In this document: one piece after another, positions 10,914-22,800 of the stretch
Position numbering within the stretch: position 1 is the stretch's first letter
Layout of the letters: the number at the start of each line of letters is the position of its first letter
Assembly: GCA_032716605.1 (NCBI GenBank)
Contig: CM064517.1
Coordinates: forward strand, 19,388,742 to 19,452,741
Source of the DNA: Paralithodes platypus
Lineage: Eukaryota > Arthropoda > Malacostraca > Decapoda > Lithodidae
Length of the DNA: 64,000 bases
Reading direction: 5' to 3'
Position numbers and translations under genes: made by a program
The notes under the pieces: generated by a model
What the model was told of the DNA's origin: nothing
The model's database searches: none
Seen by the model: the letters and a program-made list of their open reading frames with translations, nothing else

Positions 10914-12365
10914 AGTGATATTACACAACCCTGTCGCTGACCTACATTTACCTCAAACCATTCACTGAACTCATTTCCTACTCAAACACACACTCTACTC
11001 GCTTCATAAAAACTCTTGACTGCTCTTATAAATGTTTTCCAATTTCATAAATCTTAAGCACCTTCCACATTGCTTCTCGATCCACAAATCATACGCTTTT
11101 TCCAAATCCATAAAAGCCCAAAATATCTTCTTATGCTTCTCTAAATACTTCTTGTATAGCTGTCTTATTTCACAAATCTGATCCACACACCCTCTTCCCC
11201 TCCTAAACCTCACTGCTCTTCTCCTATTTTACCTTCTGTACCCTTTATCATCCTCTCTATCAACACCCTGCCATACAGCTTTCCAACAACTGATAATAAA
11301 CTAATACCTCTATAACTAGAACACTCCTGCCAGTCTCCCTTCCCCTTGTACAATGGCACAATACATTCACTCCTCCAGTCTAGTGGTACAATTGACACAA
11401 CCAAGCACATATCGAATAGTCTCACCTGCCAACCTAGTATCACATCTTCACCCTTCTTAATACATTCCACAGCAATACCATCCATACATTCTGCTTTTCC
11501 CACTCTCATTTGTCTTACTGCTTCTTTCCCCTCATTCTTCTCAATCCTTTCATTCATTCCCTACCACCTGGGTGGCCTGGGTAACCTATCTTCATCAACC
11601 ACTGCTTCAATCACTGCCTCCCTTCCATTTCTTACATTTAGCAAATATACAAAATACTCAACATATCTCTTCCTCACTTGCACTCTTTCCACTACTCTCC
11701 ATTGCATCTTTCACCGACTCTTCCCTCTTTTGTTCTCCTTTCTTACTCTATTTATCTCCTTCCAGAACATCTTCTTTCATTTCTCAAAATTCTCACTCAA
11801 TCTTTGACCCCACCTATCATTTGCAATTTTCTTTGCTTCTCTAATCTTCCGTTTCGCCTCTCTCATACCTCAACACTACAATCCTGTAGTACCCTCTCAA
11901 ACCAGTCTCTTTTCCTCAACTGCCTTTCTCACTGTATCGTTCCACCACTCGCTTCCCTTTCTGATACCTCTGCCTCCTACTTTCCATTTACCACATACCG
12001 GTACTGTACTTCCTCTGCGCTTGCTTTCACTCCTTCCATAAACTTTTTCCAATCATCCTCTACTTCTCTCTCTTCCATCCATTTTTCATTTAGTCTTTCC
12101 TTGTACTCTCTCTTTTGTATTTTTCTCTAATTCACTAACTTATATTACCTCTCTTACTTCAAGCTTGTCTCCCATTCTCCTGTAACTCCTTAATCTCGGC
12201 TTTCCCTCCACCAAGTAATGATCAGACATACCCTCTGCCTCACCTCTCAGCACATTCACATCCAGCAGTCTACACAATCTTTCCCTTGTCACTAACACTT
12301 AAATCTATCAACGCCCTCTCTACAATCTCTCCCCTCACAACTCTATGCCAAAATATAGTAAAACA

Positions 12366-12473
12366 AGAAAATGGATAACATAGCCTTCTATGCAGACGAC
12401 ATAACACTCACATGCACACACCCAAACCCAGACAAACACTTCTCCTTCAACCCTATCTCAACACACTACATGA
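12366..12473 (+). mobile_element. 2A-LINE RT fragment
   Basis: Encodes AFYADDITLTCTHPNPDK (RT motif C) and matches 56531-56630 of the full copy, ending at ACACACTACATG. It is cut off by the hAT-like sequence at 12474. About 110 bp remain. Confidence 0.8.
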
Positions 12474-12736
12474 CTAGGGGTGCACCGGGTAGCTTATCCG
12501 GCCGGATAGTGCAATTATCCGGTATCCATTATCCGGCCGGATATTTATCTTATCCGGCCAGATAAGCCGGATAATAGCAATAGAAAGAAATAACTTCAAT
12601 GAAACTTGTACGATGAATACATCTGAGTAATCAAGTTTGATTTAGCAGACACAACCTTGAATGTATGTCCATCATTGAACACTACTGCTCTGACTACTAT
12701 TATGACTCAACTGACAGATGATACAACAGCCCAAGT
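12474..12736 (+). mobile_element. hAT-like terminal fragment
   Basis: Begins ACTAGGGGTGCACCGGGTAG, resembling hAT terminal repeats (TAGGGGTGCACC). It carries clustered short palindromes built on TTATCCGGCCGGATA at 12498-12575. No opposite terminus and no transposase are visible, so the right limit is arbitrary. It interrupts or abuts 2A-LINE sequence. Confidence 0.5.
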
Positions 12737-13708
12737 GGTTGTTGTGGTTGTTGTTATTGTTGTTGTTCCCTAAGCTGCCTGGCCGAACAGCCTCGAGTCC
12801 CTGAGGAAGGCCATGGCCACGATCGGGCTTTCCCACAGAGCTCTCATTGAGTGTAGATTGTGTTGTTGGCGTAAGTGGTTGCGTGAAATGCAGTCTTCTA
12901 TGATGTGTTTAATGGTATGGGGTGCTGTGTTACATCCCGGGCAGGTGTCGACAACGGAGTCATCCAGTCTATTCTGATAGCTCAGGAGAGCTGGATGGTG
13001 TCCGCATCTCAGCCTGGCCAGGTGGACTCTGTCCTCGCGAGGAAGGGAGGATTCGGAAGGATGGATTTCGGGAGGTCGTGCTTGCAGCTGCGTGTTGTCT
13101 GTGAGTGAGTGGATGGATCGGTGAGAGATATGAGTATGGATGTGCTTCTGGAAGTTGGTTCTGGGTGGGCAGGGAGGGAGAGAGGACAGTAATTGTGTGT
13201 GATACCGTGTGCTGGGTGTCGTTTTGATATTTCTTGGTGTCTGTGGGTGTGTTGCCATGTAGTTTAGTGGGTGGTCCTGGTTCGTGGAGGCTGCTGCCAA
13301 GAATTGAGTGCCTCTCATGTCCAGATGGTCTTTGACTTTGAGGATTTTGGTTTCTTGATGTAGGTGATCTGTGGGTGCAGTAGCTGTGCAGCCTGTAATG
13401 ATCTTCAGGGCTTTGTTTTGAATAGTCTGTAAGGTCTTATGATATGTTTCAGCTAGGTTAGAAGCCCAGGCTGGGCTTGCGTATTCCATCACTGATCTTA
13501 TGTATTGTTTATATACTGTGGTGGTGGTTTCTTTGTCGTGTCCAAATTTTGTGTGAGCAAGTGACCTGAGGGCGTCAAGTCTGGGTGTCAGTTTCTTTTT
13601 AATGTTTGTGGTGTGCTGTTTGAATGTCATATGAGTATCATATGTTACTCCTAGGATTTTGGGTGTGTGTGTATGTGTTAGGGGTGTGTTGTTTATGGTG
13701 AGTTGATG
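12737..13708 (-). mobile_element. 2A-LINE, 3' quarter
   Basis: The minus strand carries the 3' part of 2A-LINE, ending in GGGAAC(AAC)n at the left. A 286-codon frame (13630-12770) covers the RT thumb/C-terminal region: MTFKQHTTNIKKKLTPRL, YIRSVMEYASPAWASNLA, DHLDMRGTQFLAAASTN, and a zinc-knuckle-like CPGCNTAPHTIKHIIEDC (C-x2-C-x8-H-x4-C). It is closely similar to 56789-57649, so it is recent. It lacks endonuclease and RT palm. No target-site duplication found. Confidence 0.88.
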
Positions 13709-13744
13709 GTATAATCTCCCATGGTGAGTTTTCTATAATGTCCC

Positions 13745-14485
13745 ACAATGCAATCCCTCCAAAACTAATGTGATGAGACCATAGTATGCCTATCTTCTGA
13801 TCTGTCAACTATTTCCGATTGAGGCCGAGAAAACGTTACTTTCATTGCTTCCAAAACCCAATTTCTCCATCTATCTACCAGTTACAATCTTCCACACGAC
13901 TATCCCTTCCTCTTCAACAACACACAAATCAACCCTTCGTCTTCTCTCATTATTCTTGGTGTCTCTTTTTCTTCTGATATTTCTTGGAAAGTCCATATCA
14001 CCACTCTTACTAAAAACAGCTTCCCGGAAGGTGGCTGGGCTCTCTTTACTCAGACATAGATTCTTGCTCTGTACAGGGGCACAGTGCTCCCATGTATCGA
14101 GTACTGTTCGCATGTGTGGGGAGGTTCCACCCATACCACACTTCTCGAAAGGATACAATTAAAAGCATTACGTCACATCAACTCACACGCCGCAACGTTG
14201 CATCTCTCTCACTCTTCTACCGCGATTACAATAATCAGTGTTCTTCATAGCTATCTCAGTGTATACCTCCTCCCTTACAGAGAGGGGGGCACCTGCCTTT
14301 TAACACATTGCCACCCCTATTCTGTCCAACTCTCTAACCCAAGAGTGAACTGATTTTCCCAGTCTCTCTTCTACTTAATAAGTAAACTCTGGAACTCTCT
14401 CCCTCAATCTATCTTTCCCTCCTCCTATGACTGAGACTGCTTCAAGCTCCGTGCTTAAGATATTTGACTCTAACGTACCGTACCT
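13745..14485 (+). mobile_element. LINE-I 3' fragment
   Basis: Plus-strand translation shows a degraded RT C-terminus: LIILGVSFSSDISWKVHI, VLPCIEYCSHVWGGSTH, RIQLKALRHINSH, FYLISKLWNSLPQSIFP and CFKLRA, with several stops. The order matches the end of non-LTR RTs. Clade unresolved. Confidence 0.6.
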
Positions 14486-14654
14486 TGATTTTTGAGGGGG
14501 GGGGGAGGGGGATTCAGTATATATTTACTCTATGGAGGTGAAAATCCATAAATGGAAATAAAAATTCCTAAATTTTACTGACATCCAAATTGGCATGAAT
14601 GCAAGACTGGAGACTGGAGGATCTAAAAATATAACCGTATGTTTCAGACAAGTG

Positions 14655-15379
14655 TTAGGCCGAGATGTGGGCACCATCCAGCTCTTCTGAGCTATTAGAA
14701 GAGGCTGGATGTCTCCGTCGACGACACCTGCCCTATATGTAACACAGCACCCCATACCATTAACCCCTGGTTCCCAGAAGGGCTCTCAGGCACCCATTAC
14801 AAACTAGGGCCCGAAACACGGATGGGCTCTTGAGCACCGTAAGCTTGAAAGCCTATAAGCTTGTTTTGAAAGCCGTGCGTCCGACGCATGTAAACACAGC
14901 CGGTCGGAGCGACGCCGCGCACCTCCAAACATAAGAAAAAGATCGGAGTTTGTTATTGTGTGGTCTGCTAAGACAGATTTAGTGTTGAAAAGTGTGTCAT
15001 ATTGCTAACATCGCCTCGAAACTCTCTCAACGGAAATCGTCATCACAACTGAACCAGTCGACTTAGAGAGCTCTACTCAACGCCAGTCTACAGGTACGAA
15101 ACACATCTACGCTTGGAGATGCGTGGGAATTCGGTAGCAGTTAAAATAACAAAGATACGGTAGCCTATTAAAGATGTTTTTCGGCCAGATCGCCCGGGTT
15201 TCGGGGATATCTTATAGAATGCGTAACCGGTCTGTGAGGGTTAAACACATGTAGAAGACTGCATTTCACATAATCTACACTCCTTGAGAGCTCTGTGGGA
15301 AAGCCCGACCGTGGGCATGGCCTTCCTTAGGGACTCGGGGCTGTTCAGCCAGGCAGCTTAGGGAACGACAACAACAACA
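14655..15379 (+). mobile_element. 2A-LINE 3' end split by a TTAA element
   Basis: 14655-14763 and 15245-15379 together match the last ~240 bp of 2A-LINE (CACCATCCAGCTCTTCTGAG .. GGCAGCTTAGGGAAC(GACAAC)), except for the 477-bp insertion between the two TTAA sites. Relative to the full copy, ACCATTAAACAC is restored exactly when the insert and one TTAA are removed. Confidence 0.88.
14764..15240 (+). mobile_element. Y element, TTAA-targeting (piggyBac-type) MITE
   Basis: Bounded by TTAA at 14760-14763 and 15241-15244, inside a 2A-LINE fragment. Conserved blocks shared with the other Y copies: GAAAGCC..AAGCTTG, GTCCGACGCATGTAAACA, CATCACAACTGAACCAGT, TTAGAGAGCTCTACTCAACG and GGTTTCGGGGATAT. The ends begin CCC. 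Other copies: 22412, 23402 (minus), 26100, 48084 (minus), 61451 and 62837. Non-coding. Confidence 0.85.
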
Positions 15380-15689
15380 TATCTTAGTTATAATAATAGG
15401 TAAAGTAAACAACTTATAAATCCTAACATTACTAAATTTGCTAGACAGTACTAGCTTAATTTTATTTATCTATGTGAAAGGATAAAAAGTTGAGATTGCC
15501 TATGGCTAGTATGCCTTCAGATTGAAAAATTTAAAGTACTGTACTTTGGAGCGGTTGGCACTGGTTGCAAACTATTGGTTGAAAATAGAATACTGGTTCA
15601 GATACTGTGTGTGATTGGGCTAAAAAATGGTTGAAAGCTGTAAGATCATGAACGGTGTGTAGTATAACAATAGCTCCAGCTCGTGATTG
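15380..15689. other. No feature recognised
   Basis: AT-rich DNA between a 2A-LINE tail and a tRNA-SINE. No coding potential, splice-flanked frame or terminal repeat was found. Confidence 0.4.
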
Positions 15690-15905
15690 ACAGATTCTAA
15701 ATTAGCTATAAGTTGATATGTGGCATATTAGTTAACAGGCTCAGCTCACAACCAAGAGAACTCAAGTTCGATTCCTGAGCAGGACGATATAAATAATCAG
15801 TCTCCTCACACCCGATGCATCTGTTCACATAGCAGTAAATAGGAACCAGGAGTCAGTGAACATTTGTGATATCCTATCTAGGGAGGCAAACTGTGGTAAC
15901 ATAGA
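15690..15905 (+). mobile_element. tRNA-derived SINE
   Basis: B-box-like AAGTTCGATTCCTGAGC at ~15760, preceded by a degenerate A-box region (TTAACAGGCTCAGC). A body with CACATAGCAGTAAATAGGAA matches the body type of the SINE at 836-1310. The boundaries are approximate. Confidence 0.6.
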
Positions 15906-15943
15906 TAATTGCATTACCGTAGTTTAAGTGTAACAGGTTGGGT

Positions 15944-16054
15944 AACTACTCACAATTAGTCAAGCAGACGACGAAAGCTCAAGGGGAGAGAAAGGTCATT
16001 TCCGTTTCTCTCCCCTCGAGCTTTCGTCGTCTGCTGGACTAATTGTGAGTAGTT
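15944..16054. repeat. Long hairpin, ~50-bp arms, 11-nt loop
   Basis: The left arm 15944-15993 (AACTACTCACAATTAGTC.. GAGAGAAA) and right arm 16005-16054 are reverse complements with about two mismatches, separated by GGTCATTTCCG. Transcribed in either direction it would form a near-perfect 50-bp stem. It is in the intron/flank below exon 7 and is not part of an element recognised here. Confidence 0.92.
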
Positions 16055-16662
16055 TTTCTCTCCTCTTTTTATGTTTTTCCCCTTCTATTCTTATTCTGTC
16101 CCATTCGGTTGTCCTCGGGTAGCCTATATCAAATGCCTCCCTGGCCTGGCTAGGTATTAGGCTCCTGACCTGATTTGTCTCTACGGTCGCTGCTGCGATC
16201 GAGCTGACTCGATTCCCCTCAGTAGTGCAGTTTTATTTTGCATCTCGCTGTTATTTTTTTCTACCTTCGACCTGATCTCTCATTCTTCGCCCTGATCAAT
16301 TCTTGGTTGGTGTTGCAGTGTAGCAGTTCTTACCTCATCCTTCGGCCCTGCCCTATAAGAGCTCTGCTGTGGAGCTCATATGGTCCGGCTGAACTGGTGA
16401 AATGGCGAGAAATGTCTCGGTGTCTTCACCCTCCTCGATTTGTTCCCCTCCTGTCCTTCCTTATCTATCTTGACTTGATTAGTTATATATCTTGATCGAA
16501 TCCTTCGGGCCAGCCCTATGAGAGTTCTTTTGTGGAGCACACTCACAACAGGCTCCCAAAGGGTTAAGATAAGGAGATGAACTCTGTGGTAAAGCTTAAC
16601 CTAGCCTAAGCCTGTGAACATTACTGTAGTTACAAGACAAGACAATACTGTACTGTACTCAC
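16055..16662. other. Region below exon 7 with a diverged internal repeat
   Basis: Two similar blocks, CCTTCGGCCCTGCCCTATAA (16339) and CCTTCGGGCCAGCCCTATGA (16502), each lead into GAG(C/T)TCT..TGTGGAGC. A related block is at ~60767. Otherwise pyrimidine-rich. No further exon with convincing splice sites was found. Confidence 0.45.
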
Positions 16663-16811
16663 CTGAAGTGTGTTTCCCTTGAGATGCTCCTGGTAAAAGT
16701 GGTGATGTTTTTCTGTCTTGAAGTGGTCGAGTGCTTCAGAGGCTTCAGTAAACACGGTTTTGGGACAAACAAGACACATATATCTGAAGTCTCTGGTTAT
16801 ATTCTGGCACT
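16663..16811 (-). CDS. Zinc-finger gene exon 7, second C2H2 finger
   Basis: 149 nt. Acceptor CTCTCAGTTTCAG, donor CAG|GTGAGT (phase 0). It encodes FRYMCLVCPKTVFTEASEAL then DHFKTEKHHHFYQEH, a C-x2-C-x13-H-x5-H finger of the type seen in C2H2 proteins with unusual linkers. It ends in a donor site, so the gene continues toward lower coordinates; no further exon was recognised there. Confidence 0.8.
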
Positions 16812-19800
16812 CTGAAACTGAGAGGTTCTACGTTAGCTATATTAAAATACTGTAGGTTTAACCCTGGGAGGGCAGATATTTTGACAATTTTTCATAATCT
16901 TCAACCCATTTTTTCATTCTAAAAGTAGAAGTTAGAGATGAAATTAAGTACAGTAGCTCAATATATTAGGCCTAATTTTAGCTGCAAATAGACACCCCAA
17001 GAAATCCTACATAGATTTGTTTATCTTCCTGTAGTGATAAGTTAAAATAAGTACTTGAGGCTTTTTGGGCCAAAGGAGAGCACAGGAAAGGCATGACTAA
17101 GGATTTGAGGCATGACAAACTATCACAGATGACCTCTGTCGAGTGCGGCTGAGGCATACTAAATGTGTGAGTGATTCTCTGCCCTTCCAGAAGACACCTA
17201 AGGAAAGAGCAAAGGTTTGAAATAAAGTTTACTTCAACATCCCTTTAGGGGTTAATAGCTGTGAATAAAATATTTAATTATAATGTAAAACTTGCAAAAT
17301 AAACAAACCAAAACAGGGACGACACAATATGAAGACAATATCACTATGTGGAAATTATATAGCATAATACATTTTTGTATATAAGAACACAAAACAAAGG
17401 TAAAAGAGCTTTGACAATTATGATTGGATTAGAATGATAAAATATGACACAAAAAAACCATACAAACATTAAAAAACAAAAAATACAATAAAAATACCAA
17501 TAATAATAACATAACTAACCTGATGTACATCCTGGATCATAAATCACAACTGGTTCACCATTCTTAGTATGCTTCATTGTCTTTAGGATATCCTTCAATA
17601 TCTCTGTTATGCCAGCCGTATTCCCTGGGGGATAAATAACTAATTAACATAGGGTTTTACAGATTAAGGGGAGGCAGACCGTTTGTTTGGTCTATTAATT
17701 CAATTATTCATATATTGTTTAAATTTCCTCCCTAGACCTCTATCAAGCTTAGAAAAACACCCCCTAGACCCCCCTTCAAGATAAATTTGTACATTTTTCG
17801 GCCGAGGGCCGATTCCTCTTAAAATTGCAAGCTCGCTTTCGCTCGCCAGGAAATAATCGACACCTAAATGGCACGAAGGGTCTTAAAATTGACAACGAAA
17901 TGGGGCGAAAGGTGTTAAAATCGCCAAACGTCTTATAATCTCAAAACTAGTGGGGCTAAACATTAGGGAGAAGGGGGTCCAGAAAAACGGTCTGCCTCCC
18001 CTTCAGTACGCAGGGTAGCAAACAACACCATTCAAACCCTGACCAAAAATGTCCTTCATTTTAGTCATTATTATTATTATCTGTACAAAGTTACCGTTAT
18101 GCTTAATAAGGAAGGCATCCAATTTTTACTTATAGTGTGTCGGTGAATTTCGGGACTATAAGAGCTTTAGAGTGGTACTTCACAATTGAAAATCAGTCAA
18201 TTAGTTTTTGAATTATGTACAAATTAGTGGCTAATTAGTACCAAATTAGTACAGTACCACTACTAAAAAATCTATCTTGTCCTACAAAATCCTATGCATC
18301 ATAATTTTGTAGTATTCCATCTACTCACAGGTGGCGTTTCTTTAATTTAGCCGAGAACTTATTTTATTATTATAGTAGAGTAATTATGAAATTAGGCAAT
18401 TAGTTAATTAGGTGATTTTTTGGTTCCATTTTGTTCAAATTGGACGACATGCTGTTACCAAAAGGGGAGTTGTAAAAAAATAATGTTCAGACGTTTTATA
18501 AAACTTTTCATCCTCTTTCAATTGGTATATGAATTATTCTCATACGACCAATAGTTTCAGATCCTATATGCTTTAATTTAGTTTATTCAAGTACATTGGG
18601 GTTTGTTGTTGTTGTTGTTGTTGTTCCCTAAGCTGCCTGGCCGAACAGCCAGGGGTTTGTAATTGATGATTAATGTTAAGAACGGGGTGTTACTTATTTC
18701 TATAGGTTCAGGAACTTGTATAGCGAGGTCGGTCCTTAGTGATCTTGGCCTCAATCAATGTTCTTTCCTCTCACTAAAACATTACGCTTTCCATAATGCA
18801 GTTTGGTCTGAGTACATGATTAGAATGATATCCAAAATTTGAAAATAGATATTAATCGTGATCGTGTACTCAGCTTTTTAACTGTGTTGGTCGTATAATG
18901 GTTTAGGTGCTTAGGTTCTGGGTGTGGTGTCCCGAGTTTGAATCCCGGGAGGACCATATGCTTTCATTAGTTTATTCAAGTACATTGGGGTTTGTAATTG
19001 ATGAAGCGCTTGTGAATCCTCGAAGGAGGAGAACGGGCGCTATATAAGTAACACCAGACGATTATTATTATTATTATTAATGTTAAGAACACGGTGTTAC
19101 TTATTTTCACTCTTTCGTACTAAAAAAAACAATTACAGTACAGAAGTGCCAGGATTACGGTAGTGAGGAAAACGAAAGCGCGGGGTTTTACTGTATAATG
19201 TAAATTTCACAAAATATTTTACTTCTATACGTCTATTTTTAGAGATATCGAGTGGCGATGCATTACCCACAAAAATTTTAGATAACCTCTATTTTTATAT
19301 ATTTACAGTATAAGTGGATTTCAGCTGAAATACTTTGGAGCCATGAAGAGAGATGTTCAATGGTGATTTTGCAATATATTATAACTTGCAAAATAAACAA
19401 ACCAAAACTGGGACGACACAAGATAAACGCCAAAGAAATAATCAAAATTGCTATGTGGAACTAACGCTCAATAAAATAAAATTTTGAAATAAAAGAACAC
19501 AATCCACCAAATAGGGTGTACATCAGTACATGAGCTACTCAATCTGGTTCCCAAGCAACTAATCGTACATATAACAATGCAGTATCGTCATGTTCAAGGA
19601 ATTAGTCAATTTGGGAAGTCAGGGACGTTCTGGTAATTTTTACTAAATTCTGTATGAATAAAGAAACTACAATTTATATCAAATTTTATATTTGCAATTT
19701 GACCTTTACCTTTGGATGTGTTCGCCGCTCCTCTAGCGGCACCAAGGAGCGCCTTGGTGCCTCTAGAGGAGCGGCAAACACATCCAAAGGTAAAGGTCAA

Positions 19801-22800
19801 ATTGCAAATATAAAATTTGATATAAATTGTAGTTTCTTTATTCATACAGAATTTAGTAAAAATTACCAGAACGTCTTGACGTGAGTATATTTTATGCAGA
19901 TATTTAATGGGTAACCATTTTTACCTTCAATTTTTTTAGATGCCACCCTAAATTTAGTAGCTCTAATTATGTTTTTGGAAGTGACAGAATGAAGAACACC
20001 ATGCAATTTCTTGTTAATTTTCCTGTATTCCATCTCGCACTCAATCTAGTCTCAAAACAACATTGCCTCGGTTTGACATCCTGCATATTAATAAAGCATG
20101 AGACGTAGGGGGGAAGGGGAGATGGTTGGAGATGTTTGTGGGTGGGGGAAGTAGGGAGAGGCTTGGGGATGTGCAGTAAAGGCTGGGGATGGATCCTAGT
20201 TCATCACTAGGCTGATAGGGTGGCTTAGGGCCCGGCAAAAATTTGATTGCACGACGTGAAACCTGAAAACGCGTATAGATGTCACCCAAGATTGTGGTAC
20301 AGAACTCTGTTGACTCAAATACGCATCAACCGGGGTTTGAGGGTTTATAATAATGGGACTTCAAACAATTTAGGTTTTATATAATATTGGATGACAAATT
20401 ATTACAGCAAGTTTTTCAGACAATTTCATTATATAATTAATGGATGCCATTGTACTGCATAATCTGGAACATCAGCTGCTAGAGTACAAGACTATTAAAG
20501 AATAATTTGAGAAATAGAAACATACCCCCTTCCTGTAATTCATAAGTAGGGAAGTGCTCTGGGAATTCCTCCAGGTCAGTTGCTTCACTTTCCAGCATGT
20601 TCTGGAAAAAATAAATCAATAAATAATAGGAAATATATTATATACGGTATATACATTTTTTTTTTTTTTTTTTTTTTTTTCTATATTCCAACTACTCCCT
20701 CTCGGGCATAGGCTGAGAGCCTGTACATTCCTCCGCTCAACACGGTGAAGCCCGTGAGGTCTTGTTCCAGTCTGGAGAGTGAGACACGTGAAGCATCCAT
20801 CATGGCTCGAAGCAGCTCCATCTCTGAAGCGGCCGGTTGCTTCGTCCAAGTGCTTCACCGTCTCACCCTCCAGACTCAGACCCTCACTCTCAGAACGCCA
20901 CCTATTGAGCAGTGAACTCACTAGGCATTGTCCCCCTGTAACATATTTTGAATATGGGACTAGACTATTCATACAGTGTTATTTAATCAGGGAACAATGA
21001 GGGTATTTTTTTGGCATTTCGGTGGGCTTTGTGGTAATGCACTGATACTAGGTACAGCACAAATTCAATCCCAATAATACCGGTATATAGGCTACATGAG
21101 TCCCGCAATGTTCGCAGATTCCCTTATTCTCGGTTGGCTCGTAGAGTATATTAACCCTCTCCAACATATGACACAATTTTGAGCCTATTAGGGATAATTT
21201 AAAACCTTCATTACCATCAGGGGTATTTACAAAACTTTAGTTTAGTTACTTCAATCTCTGCAGTTGTCTTTGAGTTAGCTGTGGGCAGAAAACTAATTTT
21301 GGAGAGGTAATTATGAGAGTGAGAGAACTCTTATTTCGAATTGCTAATCTGGCAACCTCTGCGTCATATGAGTCTGAAGGGGTTAATGTACATATACTGT
21401 ATATATATATATATATAATAAAAATAACAGTTAGAAATGGTTTGAATCAGCCGCGTATGCCAAATGTTCAATTACTGCCCGCCCGCCAGTCCAGAAGTAC
21501 TGTAATGTATAACATCTGACGTGAAGCCATTGATTTTGGGGGCTGATGAGTGATTGGTGCTTCTGAATGCTTGTGTGCTTACCTTTTGTGGGGCAAACTG
21601 TTAAATGTGTTCTTCTCCTGTCACCTTTTTTTACTTTCTTGTGTCTCTTGCTGATTCTCCCTACACCTTGTGGGAGTAAGGTACTGACTGACTAAATAAC
21701 CACATAAATATAGTTTCATTGCCGGAGCAAAATTTGCTACCACTAAAACTTTTGTCAGAACAGGTTGTACATTGCTTAAAATGCATTAAAAGTACTTATA
21801 AACAATATTGTGATACCATCAAGAAAAAACTGGCATTAATTATTATTGGAGTGTTGATAATTCATTAGAAGTTATTGATAAAAATCATCATCGTAAAATC
21901 AATCTATCTACAGTATCTATCTATTATAATGTAAAACTTGCAAAATAAACAAACCAAAACGTATACAAACACAGTAAAAAGACAAAACAACTAGAGCGGC
22001 GCTCTACTCAAGTTGTGCACCAATTTGCAGCAAGTTAGGAGCATTATTAAGGCTTTTAAAGGGTTAAAATCGAGTGCAAATGGCCGGGAGAGCAGCGGGC
22101 CAGACAGCCGACTCCCAGGGCTTACCGCCGCCCATTAACTCACGTTCCCTGTGTTCTCGAGAGGCCGGCAGTGTAGCAAGTAGTGAGCATAGCTGGGAAA
22201 AATATACCGATATATGCTAAACTTCCATGTTCGTGGCACCACTGCAAGAGAACCACGAGTGCTACGTAGCTCGTTCTGGTCTCATTTTGAAGTTTTTAGT
22301 GCCTAGGTTTTTGCTAAATAATTTGTTTTTCATGCAGATGCTTGATTTATCATGCAGGAGGGCCTGAATATGCCCAAATGAGCCCAAAACACCCCACTAG
22401 ACAAGGGTTAAACACCCATAAAAAACTCGGTCCGCGCAACCCGGAAGGGCTCTGAGGCCCCCAGTGCTTGAAAGCCTGTGAGCTTGGTGTGCGAGGCGTC
22501 CGTCCGACGCATGTAAACAACAGCCGGCTAGACCGACGCCCCGCATCTCCCGCCACAAGAAGGAGTGCGTCGCTTGTTCGTGTGTACCTGTATGTTATTG
22601 TTAAGTATCGAAAAGTAGTGTAAAGTGGCTGTTTTGCCATAACGTTATCTCCAATGAAATCATCATCACAACTGAACCAGTTGACTTAGAGAGCTCTACT
22701 TAACGCCATTCTACAGGTACGAAACACATCTACGCTTGGGGATGCGCGGCAATGCGGAAGCAAGCCAAATAACAAAGATGCGGTAGCCTAGGCGTAGAAG

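Larger units (their letters stand above)
9125..12365 (-). mobile_element. LINE-J, RTE-like non-LTR element with three nested insertions
   Basis: Minus-strand pieces in 5'-to-3' order: an endonuclease end (MSDHYLVEGKPRLRSYRR, ~12230-12165), RT fingers (VGKAECMDGIAVECIKKG, IVPLYKGKGDWQECSSYR; 11557-11210), motif A (FWAFMDLEKAYD; ~11110), PWLFN-type motif B debris (~10230), then KSKVMVCNRGARR, CIKYLGGVISKDTG and MYQGIVIPPVMYGAET (9690-9330). Interrupted at 9708-10113, 10251-10455 and 10488-10913. Numerous frameshifts. The clade call (RTE-like) is tentative. Confidence 0.7.

Noticed and set aside
10542..10928. Long minus-strand frames opposite LINE-K 3' ends (also at 37440-37786 and 48805-49008).
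   Set aside because: Shadows of the conserved plus-strand coding sequence, rich in Pro/Ser/Leu, with no independent motifs.
19606..19884. Near-identical 76-79-codon frames on both strands.
   Set aside because: Produced by the perfect palindrome; there is no coding signature.
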